Below are positions 1-10,780 of a DNA stretch of 64,000 nucleotides, piece by piece. The position numbers and the translations under genes were made by a program. Each line of letters starts with the position of its first letter. Position 1 is the first letter of the stretch. The notes beneath the pieces were generated by a model. That model did no database searches, was not told where the DNA came from, and saw nothing but the letters and a program-made list of their open reading frames with translations. Where the stretch lies: positions 7,371,414-7,435,413 of the forward strand of contig NC_134034.1 in assembly GCF_964204645.1 (NCBI RefSeq). Direction: 5' to 3'. The DNA is from Tubulanus polymorphus (taxonomy: Eukaryota > Nemertea > Palaeonemertea > Tubulaniformes > Tubulanidae).

Positions 1-1192
1 GAGAGGCGCCACGAGATACCTATCCCCAAGCATTTCTACTTACACCCCTGTGGACCACGCTTCACCAATTCTCCTTCAATGGTTGACAGGAAACACATTA
101 TATTAAAGGCGCCTAATGCATTTCCTATCAACCCCTTACCCCCGAAAGGAGGATCGAAAGTCGAAACTGAAGGAGAACCACGGAGGGTGGACAAAGGTGC
201 ATTTTCGAAATGCCCCTGCAAGCCAAGCCCGGCGGCACTCCAGTGGTTGAATGAATTGCATTATATACTTAGCTAAAACACCTAAGTAAATGTTGCTGGT
301 GCTAAAAAAATATGTGAAATTTGAAATTATAAATTATTCCGAATGAAAAGAATATAAGAATGAAAACTGATAAATGAATTATGGATTTTTAACTTAATTA
401 TGATATAATTTTTAATCAAATTAGTAATCAATTACTATGTTAATTGATTAACAAATTCAAATTCAAATTCAAATATTCATTTTAGCATACTCAGTGCTAT
501 CATCTTTAAATTTAAGAAAAAACTAATAATAAGAAACGACTGTAATACAATATTCAAGTAAAAACAAAATAAATTAATAAAAATAATGAATATCTAGAAT
601 CCGAAATGACTTATCTGGACAATTTAATTGCTCCGCATAGATAGACAAAAGTAGTGAGATATTCAATTAATTAAAAAAATTATTTTTTTTGCTTTTTTCT
701 AAAATATTAATCCATTTTCTTTATTATCAATTTTGGAATTTCAGAAGTATTTTCATTTTTGATAGCAGTTGTTTCAGAATTATTAATATCATGAATTTTA
801 TTTGATTTCTTATACCAATTACGCCCAATCAAAATGAATACAATTACAAATCCAACTGTAAAATATAGACATTTATCAAATATTCTATCATTAGAAGGAT
901 TAGAAATAACAATATTTTCACTATTTTTATTAACATTTTTATTACTTATTTTTTCTTTTACAGCTTTTTTATATTCTTGTGATTTAATTCCTAATTGTCG
1001 AGACCATTCAATTTGTTTCTGTGATCTCGGTTTTTTCTTCACTTCTTCCACCTCGCTCATTTATTAGAGAAATATTTTTACTTTCAATATTTGAAAATGT
1101 TATAACCCCAGTTGATAATAATGTCATATATCCACCTAATTGAAATGATAAATATCCAATCCATTTATTTAATTCAGTCATAACTAAATAAT
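1..1192 (-). mobile_element. Fragment of a third Polinton-like copy (membrane-protein end)
   Basis: This stretch is nearly identical to 9721-10912 of copy A, with scattered substitutions. It carries the same intergenic DNA, the small membrane protein gene and the last part of the neighbouring 196-residue gene. Similarity stops at about 1192, where Gypsy-derived sequence begins. The left side runs off the window, so the rest of this copy cannot be seen. It shares with copy A the sequence at 9721-10290, which has no counterpart in copy B, so the two probably descend from one source element or a segmental duplication. Confidence 0.85.
707..1060 (-). CDS. Small single-pass membrane protein of the Polinton-like element (third copy)
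   Basis: The predicted protein has 117 residues: a basic, lysine-rich N-terminal third, a strongly hydrophobic segment around residues 66-80 that looks like one membrane span, and a polar C-terminal tail. It is the counterpart of the gene at 10400-10780 but ends nine residues earlier because of a stop codon. Its first codons overlap the end of the upstream 196-residue gene in another frame. I recognise no family; its place among structural-block genes suggests a virion or membrane role, which is inference. Confidence 0.6.
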   Translation of the reverse strand: MSEVEEVKKKPRSQKQIEWSRQLGIKSQEYKKAVKEKISNKNVNKNSENIVISNPSNDRIFDKCLYFTVGFVIVFILIGRNWYKKSNKIHDINNSETTAIKNENTSEIPKLIIKKMD

Positions 1193-1793
1193 CATCCCCA
1201 AAGTTTTGAAATTTCCAAATGTTAGTTCAGAAAGAACATAACAAAAAGCAAAAAGCATACACCGACAGAACGCAAAAGTTCTAAATACTGACGGGGCCGG
1301 AAAAGGTAGAAAAACGATTACAGTACCTTTTCACGACTCCGGAGCCAGACCACTATTCGCCAGTTCGACAGGCCCCCAATTTGTTACACGTTTGAAACAA
1401 ATCTCGGCGCAGATGCGGAATTAGCTAGAAGTGAAATAGGGTTCAAAAATCAGTCTGCACTTCAGAATATCGAAGTGAAGTTGAATCATTTGACTGCAGA
1501 ACAAGCTAATGATATAAAGTCGTTGATCAGTGAATTTTCACATTTATTTACAGATAAACCTGGGTGAACCTCGTTGGTTTATCACGATGTGGATGTAGGG
1601 GATGCCGATCCGATTAAACAGCATCCCTACAGGTTAAATCCCGAAAAGGCGGGAATTGTTGACAACGAAGTTGGGGATATGAAACGTCTGGACGTAGCTG
1701 AGCGGAGCGATTGTGAGTGGAGCTCGCCGTGCCTATTGGTTCCTAAAAGTAATGAAAAGTGGCGATTTGTAACGGATTATCGTAAGGTAAATG
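1193..1793 (+). pseudogene. Ty3/Gypsy pol fragment, 5' part, interrupted by copy A
   Basis: The translation gives the linker and N-terminal part of a Gypsy reverse transcriptase, including a segment leading into the FVTDYRKVN block that precedes catalytic motif A. There is an in-frame TGA near 1565. At 1793 the gene is cut by Polinton copy A, and it resumes in the same frame at 26298. The 5' end is abrupt at about 1193, next to another Polinton fragment, so no 5' LTR or gag is present. Confidence 0.85.
1788..1793. repeat. Target site duplication of copy A, left (taaatg)
   Basis: The six bases before the left terminus of copy A are repeated exactly at 26298-26303 after the right terminus. Removing one copy and the insert leaves an uninterrupted Gypsy reverse transcriptase reading frame. 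A 6-bp duplication is the size known for Polinton/Maverick integrases. Confidence 0.95.
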
Positions 1794-1962
1794 AGTAATT
1801 GGGAAAGTAGGCTTTCATACCAGAGGTCGAAGGTCGACCACTCATCACCACAAGTAATTTTTTTTCCTTATAAATGGGGGAGAATGAACACCAACCAGAA
1901 AATAATAATGTTAATAAAAATCAATATTATTGCACATATTGTAAAAAATACATCGATAAATC
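1794..1962 (+). repeat. Left terminal inverted repeat of copy A
   Basis: This 169-bp sequence matches the reverse complement of 26129-26297 with a single difference. It includes the terminal AG, a 7-8 bp direct repeat (AGGTCGA twice, near 1824-1838), the CTCATCAC element, the T-run promoter and the first 30 codons of the polymerase gene. Inward transcription signals are therefore present at both ends. Confidence 0.93.
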
Positions 1963-2086
1963 AAATAAACCTTACATGGAAAATGTTAGAAATTATATTG
2001 ATTCACTAGAAATAAAAGATACAATTGAAATTTTAGAAATATTACGTAGTAAAATTGTGACACACATAAACAGTGAGTGCGCGTAA
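1874..2086 (+). pseudogene. Internally deleted 5' fragment of polymerase B at the left end
   Basis: The reading frame begins like the polymerase at 26217, then jumps from codon 30 to the segment found at about codon 126, runs some 33 codons further and ends in unrelated subterminal DNA. It is thus an inverted, internally deleted duplicate of the polymerase start. It keeps a CxxC pair (CTYC) where the long gene has CTYR, so the long gene has probably lost a zinc ligand. No enzyme domain remains. Confidence 0.8.
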
Positions 2087-2224
2087 CAACAGCTGCGCGT
2101 GTGTTAACTGTACCTGGATAAATAGATGCTGTGAGGCTTGGGTGAGAACGGTTAATAGCGTGTTTGTTATATACAGGGGAAGAAATCCCCACTCATCACC
2201 ACAAGTAATTTGTTTTCCTTATAA
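2056..2224 (+). promoter_or_regulatory. Subterminal repeat and early-type promoter of the 108-residue gene
   Basis: The sequence carries a GTGAGAACGGTTAATAGCG block, a TATATA run, a GGGGAAGAAATCCCC near-palindrome, CTCATCACCACAAGTAAT and then TTTTCCTTATAAATGG at the start codon. The same order recurs at 56461-56570 and 56813-56930 in copy B, and its core also precedes the polymerase gene. Confidence 0.6.
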
Positions 2225-2551
2225 ATGGGAGATAGAAAAGCATTCTTAGCAACAATAAATAACAGAATAAAACCAGCAAAAAAACAATTTGAAATAAAAA
2301 AGTTAGTTGATTTTACAAAAGAAATTGAACATAAAATATTGAAATTAGAAAAGATAAAAACTAAATATGGAGAGAAAGTATCAGCTAATTTAAGCTACTG
2401 TAATGTTAGTACATCACGAGAATTTAAAGTGTTTTTACCCGATAAATGGGTTTCATTGAGTACAGAGGAATTGAAAGATTTAGTAGGATTTAAAATAATA
2501 TATCATGAGAAAAATGAAGATGGTCATCATGATTTAGAAATTGTTGATTAA
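2225..2551 (+). CDS. 108-residue element protein of unknown function
   Basis: This is a small, lysine- and glutamate-rich protein with a helical N-terminal half and a mixed C-terminal half ending in several acidic residues. I recognise no domain, signal peptide or membrane span. A nearly identical but interrupted copy lies at 56139-56461 beside the integrase-side end of copy B, so it belongs to the element. The early-type promoter (CTCATCAC plus TTTTCCTTATAAATGG) suggests expression with the polymerase rather than with the capsid genes; that is inference. Confidence 0.7.
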   Translation: MGDRKAFLATINNRIKPAKKQFEIKKLVDFTKEIEHKILKLEKIKTKYGEKVSANLSYCNVSTSREFKVFLPDKWVSLSTEELKDLVGFKIIYHEKNEDGHHDLEIVD

Positions 2552-2629
2552 ATAAAAAATAAAAATAAATATAGCTGCAAAGCAGCGATAACGGGTTTTC
2601 TGCACAGTCTTAGAATCCTGTTCAACGGT

Positions 2630-2865
2630 GGATTTCAACAAAGCATTTGATAAGGCTCAACATCAGCCATTACTAAACAGTATCAATGATAGGTCGCCCA
2701 AATGGCTCAGCAGTTATCTCTGAACGGAAACTTGTAACCGAAATCAACGGAACGCCTCATCTTGGAATGAGACGGTCTAACTAGTGGAGTCACGCAAGGT
2801 AGTATCCTAAGTCGTCTTCTGTTTAATCTCCTGACAAATGACATACACAGTTATCCAAAATATAC
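2630..2865 (+). pseudogene. Degenerate LINE reverse transcriptase scrap
   Basis: In broken frames the translation resembles non-LTR reverse transcriptase: a VDFNKAFD-like motif A block, a WLSSYL block, and a GVTQGSILS/LFNLLTNDI-like segment. Stops and shifts interrupt it. It lies inside copy A between the 108-residue gene and the satellite array. Confidence 0.65.
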
Positions 2866-2924
2866 CAGACCGAGTAAATTTCCAAAACAACCTTAACACA
2901 CTGTTCGACCAAAAACTTAATGTT

Positions 2925-3235
2925 CCGACAAAACCACGGGCGACAAAACCAAAATTATGAATCGTCGCGGGTGACAAAACCAAAATATTGAATTGTCACG
3001 GGTGACAAAACAAAAATAATGAATTGTCGCGGGCGATAAAACCAAAATAATGAATTGTCGTGGGCGATAAAACCACAATAATGAATTGTCGCGGGCGTTA
3101 AAACCAAAATATTGAATCGTCGCGGGCGATAAAACCAAAATAATGAATTGTCGCGGACGGCAAAAACAAAATAATGAATTTTTGCGTGCGACAAAACCAA
3201 AATAATGAGTTGTCGCGGGCGATAAAACCAAACTA
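2925..3235. repeat. 31-bp satellite array, left block
   Basis: About ten tandem units of roughly 31 bp, of the form GAATTGTCGCGGGCGATAAA followed by ACCAAAATAAT. Many units contain the 16-bp palindrome TTGTCGCGGGCGACAA or a one-base variant. Open frames through the array encode only a recurring tract and are not genes. The array resumes after the insertion at 3236-4648. Confidence 0.95.
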
Positions 3236-4648
3236 GGGGTCCAGGGACACCATGCTCACTTGGGAAGTGGTTTCAAATGCTCAACTATCTAACAATTTAA
3301 ATACATAACGCCCTCTAGTGACCATATACAAAAACCAATGACCTTGAAACCCACCACAATCATAGAACATGTGAGCAGCTATGATTTTGTAATTGATTGT
3401 GATAACAAAATATGCCTCGTTACCAATTTAATATGGAAATACTAAGTTATTCTACTATTCAACGCCCTCTGGTGACCATATGCAAAACCCAATGACCTTG
3501 AAACTCACCACAATCGTAGTACATGTCATGAAATACAATTTTGCAATTGATCATAGTAACAAAATATGCCTAGGTACCAATCTAATAAGGAAATACTAAG
3601 CCATTCTACTATTCAGCGCCCCCTGGTGACTATATAGAATAACTAATGTCCTTAAAAACTCACCACAATCATAGACGATGTCATGAACTACAACTTAACA
3701 ATGGATCATGGTAACAAACTATGCCTAGGTACCAATCTAATAAGGAAAAACTAAGCTTTTCTACTATTCAACGCCCCCTGGTGACTATATGGAATAACTA
3801 ATGTCCTTAAAAACTCACCACAATCATAGACGATGTCATGAACTACAACTTTGCAATTGATCATGGTAACAAAATATGCCTTGGTACAAATATAATATAG
3901 CGATACTAAGTTATTGTATTATTCAACGCCCCCTGATGGCCACATACGAAAACCAATGACCTTGAAACTCACCAAAATCATAGAACACGTTATGGGCTAC
4001 AACTTTACAATTGAATATAGTAACACAATATGCTTAGGTATCAATTTAATGTGGAAAAACTTTTTCCCACCTACGAATGAGTACTGATGACACCAAGATG
4101 GCCGCCAATTGCGTCATAATTGGCTGATCAAAAATACCTGTCCCAGGTATAAAACATCCCTCTCTAAAGAATACCCATCAGCAATTGCAATGAGAAATGG
4201 CAAACCAGTAGGAAGCTACAGGACCTAGAATTCTGGCCAAAATTGACATTTTTGGGCACTAAAAAGGTCATAGGACGGCCATCTTGAGTCAGATCGACCC
4301 ATTTTTCTTATGCTGATGGGCCTTTGGTAGATTCAAATATAAACGAAAGATCAAGGTAATTGATCAAAGCGTCTTCAAAATTTCCCACGAAAACTTCGAA
4401 AATGTTTAAAAAGTGCTGATTATGGCAAACAACAATGGCTGCCAGTCGACCATCTTGAATCTGACAGGGCTAGTTTTTGGGCTGACGATGTGTCTAGGGT
4501 AGATACATGTTTACACCAAATATCAAGACATTACCTTGAAGCGTCTTCAAAACTTCCCAAAATAACTGGATTCCGTCTATGGACGGACGGACGGACGAAA
4601 AGTGAACGCAATAGCCCGCTGGGACTAAAGTCCCAAGTGGACTGAAAA
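3236..4648. mobile_element. Dispersed repeat inserted in the satellite array
   Basis: This 1.4-kb non-satellite block is flanked on both sides by the same array. Its right part (about 4100-4640), read on the minus strand, resembles 41500-41750, including a 'GGGACTTTAGTCCC...GGGCTATTGCGTTCACTT' type end, so it belongs to a dispersed family. It includes five 155-bp tandem units and no convincing gene. Exact ends and target duplication are not resolved. Confidence 0.6.
3300..4065. repeat. Tandem repeat of about 155 bp, five units
   Basis: The landmark 'CGCCCYCTGGTGACYATAT' recurs near 3310, 3464, 3619, 3773 and 3927, a spacing of 154-156 bp. Units share a downstream block ('ACTCACCACAATCATAGA', then 'GTAACAAAATATGCC') and differ by substitutions. 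No coding capacity. Confidence 0.9.
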
Positions 4649-4650
4649 AG

Positions 4651-7600
4651 AATTGTCGCGGGCGACAAAACCAAACTAATGAATTGTCGCGGGTGATAAA
4701 ACGAAAATATTGAATTGTCACGGGCGACAAAACCAAAATAATGAATTTTCGCGGGCGATAAAACCGTAATAATGAATTGTCACGGGCGATAAAACCAAAA
4801 TAATGAATTATCGCGGGCGACAAAACCAAAATAATGAATTATCGCGGGCGATAAAACCAAAATATTGAATTGTCGCGGGCGACAAATCAAAAAAAAAATT
4901 GTCGCGGGCGACAAAACCAAAAAAAATTGTCGCGGGCGACAAAAACAAAATATAAAACCAAAATAATGAATTGTCGCGGGCGATAAAACCGTAATAATGA
5001 ATTGTCGCGGGCGATAAAACAGAAATAAAGAATTATCGCGGGCGACAAAACCAAAATGATAAATTATCGCGGGCGATAAAACCAAAATATTGAATTGTCG
5101 CGGGCGCCAAAACCAACAAAAAAATTGTCGCGGGCGCCAAAACCAAAAAAAAAATTGTCGCGGGTGACAAAAACAAAATATAAAACCAAAATAATGAATT
5201 GTCGCGGGCGACAAAACTAAAAAGAAGGATTGTCGCGCGCGACAAAACCAAAATAATGAATTGTCGCTGGCGATAAAACCAAAATAGTGAAATGTCGCAG
5301 GCGATAAAACCGGGACAAAAAAAAAATTGTCGAGTGCGATAAAACCAAAATTATGAATTGTTGCGTGTGACAAAACCAAAACAATGAATTGTCGCAGGCG
5401 ATAAAACAAAAATAATGAATTGTCGCGGGTGATAAAACCAAAATATTGAATTGTCGCGGGCGACAAAACCAAACTAATGAATTGTCGCGGGTGACAAAAC
5501 CAAAATAATGAATTGTCGCAGGCGATAAAACCAAAATAATGAATTGTCTCGGGCGACAAAAACATAATATTTAATTGTCACGTGCGATAAAACCAAAATA
5601 ATGAATTTTCGCGGGCGACAAAACCAAAATAATGAATTGTCGCGGGCGACAAAACCAAAATAATGAATTGTTGCGGGTGATAAAACCAAAATAATTATTT
5701 GTTGCGGGCGACAAAACCAAAATATTGAATTGTCGCGGGCGACAAAAAAAAAATTAAACCAAAATAATGAATTGTTGCGGGCGACAAAAACAAAATATAA
5801 AACCAAAATAGTGAATTGTCGCGGGCGACAAAACCAAAATAATGAATTGTCGCTGGAGATAAAACCAAAGTAATGAATTGTCGCGGGCGATAAAACCAAA
5901 ATATTGAATTTTCGCGGGAGACAAAACAAAACTAATGAATTGTCGCGGGCGACAAAACCAAAAAAGAATTGTCGGGGCGACAAAACCAAAATAATGAATT
6001 GCCGCGGGCGACAAAACCAAAATGGTGAATTGTCCAGGGGACAAAACCAAAATGGTGAATTGTCGTGGGCGACAAAACCAAAATAATGAATTGTCGTGGG
6101 CGATAAAACCAAAATAATGAAGTCGCGGGCGACAAAACCAAAATAATGAATTGTTGCGGGCGATAAAACCAAAATAATGATTTGTTGCGGGCGACAAAAC
6201 CAAAATATTGAATTGTCGCGGGCGACAAAAAAAAAATTAAACCAAAATAATGAATTGTCGCAGGCGACAAAAACAAAATATAAAACCAAAATAGTGAATT
6301 GTCGCGGGCGACAAAACCAAAATAATGATTTGTCGCTGGAGATAAAACCAAAGTAATGAATTGTCGCGGGCGATAAAACCAAAATATTGAATTTTCGCGG
6401 GAGACAAAACCAAACTAATGAATTGTCGCGGGCGACAAAACCAAAAAAGAATTGTCGGGGCGACAAAACCAAAATAATGAATTGCCGCGGGCGACAAAAC
6501 CAAAATGGTGAATTGTCCAGGGGACAAAACCAAAATGGTGAATTGTCGTGGGCGACAAAACCAAAATAATGAATTGTCTTGGGCGATAAAACAAAAATAA
6601 TGAATTATCACGGGCGATAAAACAAAAATATTGAATTGTCGCGGGCGATTAAACCAAAATATTGAATTGTCGCGGGCGACAAAACCAAAAAAAGATTGTC
6701 GCGGGCGACAAAAACAAAATATAAAACCAAAATAATGAATTGTGGCGGGCGATAAAACCGTAATAATGAATTGTCGCGGGCGATAAAACAGAAATAAAGA
6801 ATTATCGCGGGCGACAAAACCAAAATGATAAATTATTGCGGGCGATAAAACCAAAATATTGAATTGTCGCGGGCGACAAAACCAAAAAAAAAATTGTCGC
6901 GGGCGCCAAAACCAAAAACAAAATTGTCGCGGGCGACAAAAACAAAATATAAAACCAAAATAATGAATTGTCGCGGGCGACAAAACTAAAAAGAAGGATT
7001 GTCGCGGGCGACAAAACCAAAATAATGAATTGTCGCTGGCGATAAAACCAAAATAATGAATTGTCGCAGGCGATAAAACCGGGACAAAAAAAAAATTGTC
7101 GAGGGCGATAAAACCAAAATTATGAATTGTCGCAGGCGATAAAACCAAAATAATGAATTGTCGCGGGCGATAAACCCAAAATATTGAATTGTCGTGTGCG
7201 ACAAAACCAAAATATTGATTTGTCGCGGGTGACAAAACCAAATTAATGAATTGTCGCGGGCGATAAAACCAAAATAATCAATTGTTCCGGGCGATAAAAC
7301 CAAAACAATCAATTGTCACTGCTGATAAAACCAAAATATTGAATTGTCGCGAGCGACAAAACCAAAATATTGATTTGTCGCGGGTGACAAAACCAAATTA
7401 ATGGATTGTCCCGGGCGATAAAACCAAAACAATGAATTGTCGCGGGCGATAAAACCAAAAAATTGAATTGTCGTGGGCGACAAAACCAAAATACTGATTT
7501 GTCGCGGGTGACAAAACCAAATTAATGAATTGTCGCGGACGATAAAACCAAAATATTTAATTGTCGCAGGCGATAAAACCAAAATCTTGAATTGTCGCGG

Positions 7601-7960
7601 GCGACAAAACCAAAATATTGAATTGTTGCGGGCGACAAAACCAAACTAATGAATTGTTGCGGGCGATAAAACCAAAATAATGAATTGTCGCGGGCGATAA
7701 AACCGCGACAAAAAAAAAAAATTGTCGCGGGCAATAAAACCAAAATAATGAATTGTCGCGTGCGACAAAACCAAAATAATGAATTGTCGCGGGCGATAAA
7801 ACCAAAATAATGAATTGTCGCGGGCGATAAAACCAAAATATTGAATTGTCGCGGGTGACAAAACCAAATTAATGAATTGTCGCGGGCGATAAAATCAAAA
7901 TAATGAGTTGTCGCGGGCGATAAAACCGAAATAATGTTTTGTCGCGTTATTTCAGTTTTG
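4651..7960. repeat. 31-bp satellite array, main block with higher-order structure
   Basis: Roughly one hundred further units of the same satellite. Variants recur in larger blocks: 5750-6230 is repeated at 6233-6710 (period about 483 bp), and 4960-5560 at about 6730-7330 (period about 1770 bp), showing unequal exchange or segmental duplication within the array. The palindromic core gives most units hairpin potential. Long minus-strand frames are translation artefacts of a unit not divisible by three. Confidence 0.95.
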
Positions 7961-9344
7961 TGGTTTTGTCATAATGTCGCCCTCATTTGCATATACGTGT
8001 TTTTTTTTACACATGGCCCTTATCAGCCACCATACTAAAGCCTTAAGGTCGCGTAAAACTCGATAAACACTTCAAGCGACACAGCGAACGATCTCCTTTC
8101 CCCTACAGCGAACGCTTAACCTAGTAGAGGCTACTAGCCTATGTAGGCCTATGTATATGCGTAGGCCTAACATCCGGACAGATTGGTCGTAGGCCTATTG
8201 AATTTAACAACCCACCTAAATATCGTAAATTTTGTTTTGAAGTTCAATCCAATGAGTCCGTTAATAAACGCAACAATTGTACTGTGTTTGTTTGATACAG
8301 TAAAGCTCAGTACCGCCTAAAGCCGCGTCAAACTCGATAAACACTTCAAGCGACACAGCGAACGATCCCTTTCCCCCACAGCGAACGCTTACTCCGAATG
8401 TCAAGTGAGTCCAGCATACGGATAGGAGTGTGTTATATACTTGTATTTAGTAAATAACTTGTGCATTTGACAATGATCGGTATGTACTGTAGGAAATATA
8501 GAGTATTGATGGTATTGATATAGAGGTTGAAGCCCGCGGCCGAATAAAGTAATATATTCTTTTATTTTGATACCTCGTCGACATAACAGCTTTTCTCCGC
8601 TATATCTCTTCGGCGTGTTTAGTTTAGGCCTACGATTCCCCGGTACACTAAAGATTTATCTTAGTAAATACACGGTTAATTCGGTGAAGAAAAATAGGTA
8701 TTGTTATACTAACTCCTTGAAACCCGCAGCCAAATCACTGGTAGTAATAAATTAATTTGTACTCGATTTGATTCTCATGATGAGGAGAAACAGGCAGCTG
8801 ATCCCCGGAACGACGATGTAGTAACACACGTCGATTCGTCGATGTTTACGGCTCGACAGTGCTTTTAAAATCTAAAGTAGTAAATTTCCAGTGTATCGGT
8901 AATATGATTTGATGAGGAAAATGGGCTATTGTTAAAATCACTGTTTGAAGACCGCGACTGAATTTGAAGTCTGCGGCAATAAATTAGTTCATTTATACTT
9001 GAATTGATAATCGAAGTGACAGTCGGCCTGCGGGTTGATTTCGGTTTGACGATTCGAAAAACATGTCGCCCCATTGAATGGGGCTAAATTTTCGATGTTT
9101 ACGGCCCGACAGCGCATTTGTAACGATGATTCGTGAAAAAACACGAGGGCTATTTGTAGATCTCAGTGAGCTGAACGATATTATATGGATTGTATATGAA
9201 ACAGTGGTAAGGTAACAAAGCCTATGTTCTTTTGGTAAAAATAGTGTGGAAGAAAATAATAATAATAATAATCACGCGGATATCAATAGGGTTTTCTGTG
9301 AAATAACAGAAAACCCTAATGAATATCTAGAATCCAAAATGACC
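7961..9344. other. Non-coding stretch with short direct repeats, inside copy A
   Basis: No convincing gene. A block with 'CGATAAACACTTCAAGCGAC' occurs twice, near 8060-8120 and 8335-8395. The segment around 8607-8690 resembles 60410-60480 ('GTTTAGTTTAGGCCTACG'), so it is a dispersed repeat. At 9316-9344 a short sequence (AATGAATATCTAGAATCC) matches the Polinton sequence at 10306-10330. Confidence 0.6.
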
Positions 9345-10305
9345 TTAGTCGTTTTATAAACAACTACAATCATACAGTCAAACATCTGTTACATGTTATT
9401 ATAAGAGAGTGCTTCATTTGAATATTGATCAATCAAACAGGTGTTGCACAACGTTGTTGTTATATTGGATAGCTAGCAGTTACATAATAAGCACGCAGTA
9501 CATACAACACACACAGGCCAGTTAGCCGGCATTGAACTACCACGTTTTCATTGGTTGCTGAAAGCGAGGTTTATTTAAATTAGCTCGGCCGTGACGACAG
9601 GAGGATAGTCATCATTCTCTCTCGTGATTAAAAGGAATATTTCAATGTTTTTACGGTAAGTTTTAGCAAAACCACCCGACTTGACTCGCAGAGTTTTTAG
9701 GGGATAAGCATCCCGTTATTGAGAGGCGCCACGAGATACCTATCCCCAAGCATTTCTACTTACACCCCTGTGACCCACGCTTCACCAATTCTCCTTCAAT
9801 GGTTGACAGGAAACACATTATATTAAAGGCGCCTAATGCATTTCCTATCAACCCCTTACCCCCGAAAGGAGGATCGAAAGTCGAAACTGAAGGAGAACCA
9901 CGGAGGGTGGACAAAGGTGCATTTTCGAAATGCCCCTGCAAGCCAAGCCCGGCGGCACTCCAGTGGTTGAATGAATTGCATTATATACTTAGCTAAAACA
10001 CCTAAGTAAATGTTGCTGGTGCTAAAAAAATATGTGAAATTTGAAATTATAAATTATTCCGAATGAAAAGAATATAAGAATGAAAACTGATAAATGAATT
10101 ATGGATTTTTAACATAATTATGATATAATTTTTAATCAAATTAGTAATCAATTACTATGTTAATTGATTAACAAATTCAAATTCAAATTCAAATATTCAT
10201 TTTAGCATACTCAGTGCTGTCATCTTTAAATTTAAGAAAAAACTAATAATAAGAAACGACTGTAATACAATATTCAAGTAAAAACAAAATAAATTAATAA
10301 AAATA
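9345..10305. other. Unassigned insert shared by copy A and the fragment at 1-1192
   Basis: The block is flanked by two copies of AATGAATATCTAGAATCC(A/G)AAATGAC, at 9319 and 10306. Its right part is repeated at 1-570. Copy B lacks it: there the membrane gene remnant runs directly into the 108-residue gene. I see no gene; short frames at 9756-9996 are conserved only because the whole DNA is duplicated. It could be a nested element or captured cargo. Confidence 0.5.
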
Positions 10306-10399
10306 ATGAATATCTAGAATCCGAAATGACTTATCTGGACAATTTAATTGCTCCGCATAGATAGACAAAAGTAGTGAGATATTCAATTAATTAAAAAAA

Positions 10400-10780
10400 T
10401 TATTTTTTTTGCTTTTTTCTAACATATTCATCCATTTTCTTTATTATCAATTTTGGAATTTCAGAAGTATTTTCATTTTTAATAGCAGTTATTTCAGGAT
10501 TATTAATATCATGAATTTTATTTGATTTCTTATACCAATTACACCCAATCAAAATGAATACAATTACGAATCCAACTGTAAAATATGAATATTTATCAAA
10601 TATTCTATTATCAGAAGGATTAGAAATAACAATATTTTCACTATTTTTATTAACATTTATATTACTTATTTTTTCTTTTACAGCTTTTTTATATTCTTGT
10701 GATTTAATTCCTAATTGCCGAGACCATTCAATTTGTTTCTGTGATCTCGGTTTTTTCTTCACTTCTTCCACCTCGCTCAT
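10400..10780 (-). CDS. Small single-pass membrane protein (copy A)
   Basis: The protein has 126 residues: a lysine/arginine-rich N-terminal part, a hydrophobic span at about residues 66-80 (YFTVGFVIVFILIG) and a polar tail ending in a basic cluster. The start codon lies in the end of the 196-residue gene in another frame, a 53-base overlap. The ATG carries the ATAATAAATG form of the late-type motif. A near-identical gene is at 707-1060 and a truncated one at 55991-56105. No family recognised. Confidence 0.65.
   Translation of the reverse strand: MSEVEEVKKKPRSQKQIEWSRQLGIKSQEYKKAVKEKISNINVNKNSENIVISNPSDNRIFDKYSYFTVGFVIVFILIGCNWYKKSNKIHDINNPEITAIKNENTSEIPKLIIKKMDEYVRKKQKK

Noticed and set aside
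79-276. Open frame conserved at 79-276 and 9799-9996 (and on the other strand)
   Set aside because: Both strands are open and conservation is explained by near-identical duplicated DNA; no domain.
2917-7867. Many long minus-strand frames encoding a recurring aromatic-rich protein
   Set aside because: They are translations of the 31-bp satellite; three units equal 31 codons, so all frames stay open. No start context, domain or non-repeat sequence.
4651-7960. CRISPR-like repeat array
   Set aside because: Units abut without unique spacers, variation is spread over the whole unit, no cas genes, and the genome is eukaryotic.
9345-10305. snRNA or tRNA-derived SINE in the shared insert
   Set aside because: I compared it with the general layout of U1, U2, U5 and tRNA A/B boxes and found no consistent match.
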